Shown one piece after another: positions 5,086 to 5,087 of a DNA stretch of 5,087 nt; within the stretch, counting starts at the first letter, position 1; every line of letters starts with the position of its first letter. The translations under genes were made by a program, and so were the position numbers. This stretch comes from an uncultured Corynebacterium sp. (GTDB lineage: Bacteria > Actinomycetota > Actinomycetes > Mycobacteriales > Mycobacteriaceae). The notes beneath the pieces are model-generated. The model was not told where the DNA came from and made no database searches. It saw nothing but the letters and a program-made list of their open reading frames with translations. Where the stretch lies: positions 1-5,087 of the forward strand of contig CAJZGD010000189.1 of assembly GCA_915275065.1 (NCBI GenBank), read 5' to 3'.

Positions 5086-5087
5086 TG

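Overview
The window looks like chromosomal DNA of a Corynebacterium or close relative (Actinobacteria). The reasons are a high-GC coding core, an actinobacterial-type mnmA fused by a 1-nt overlap to a MetE-like gene, a secreted protein with a C-terminal excalibur domain, and several start codons with no Shine-Dalgarno but a -10-like hexamer 7-8 nt upstream. The genus is inferred from these features, not from any database match.

Layout. At the left edge (1-118, minus) is the start of an exported protein, cut off by the window. A 257-bp AT-richer spacer follows, then a minus-strand spermidine-synthase-fold protein (376-1338). A 72-bp divergent promoter region (1339-1410) separates it from a plus-strand two-gene operon: mnmA, the tRNA-uridine 2-thiolase (1411-2511), overlapped by a MetE C-terminal-like gene (2511-3488). 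Base composition then falls sharply: a low-GC gene of unknown function (3629-4417) lies between two repeat-rich, hairpin-rich spacers that share a perfect 11-bp direct repeat. The last gene is a small secreted excalibur-domain protein (4621-5004), followed by tandem hairpins that look like a terminator region and run to the window edge.

How the genes work together. MnmA makes the 2-thio group of the wobble uridine in tRNA for Lys, Glu and Gln, using a persulfide sulfur from a cysteine desulfurase that is not in the window. The co-translated MetE-like protein keeps the fold but, by eye, none of the zinc ligands of methionine synthase, so its job is unknown. The spermidine-synthase-like gene is divergently transcribed and not obviously linked to thiolation. 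The low-GC gene looks like an insertion next to the housekeeping operon.

Most notable are (i) the low-GC orphan gene bracketed by short direct and inverted repeats, (ii) an abrupt switch in third-base usage inside mnmA near 2215, and (iii) mutually exclusive hairpins in 4480-4523. I see no tRNA, rRNA, CRISPR array, transposase or recombinase gene.
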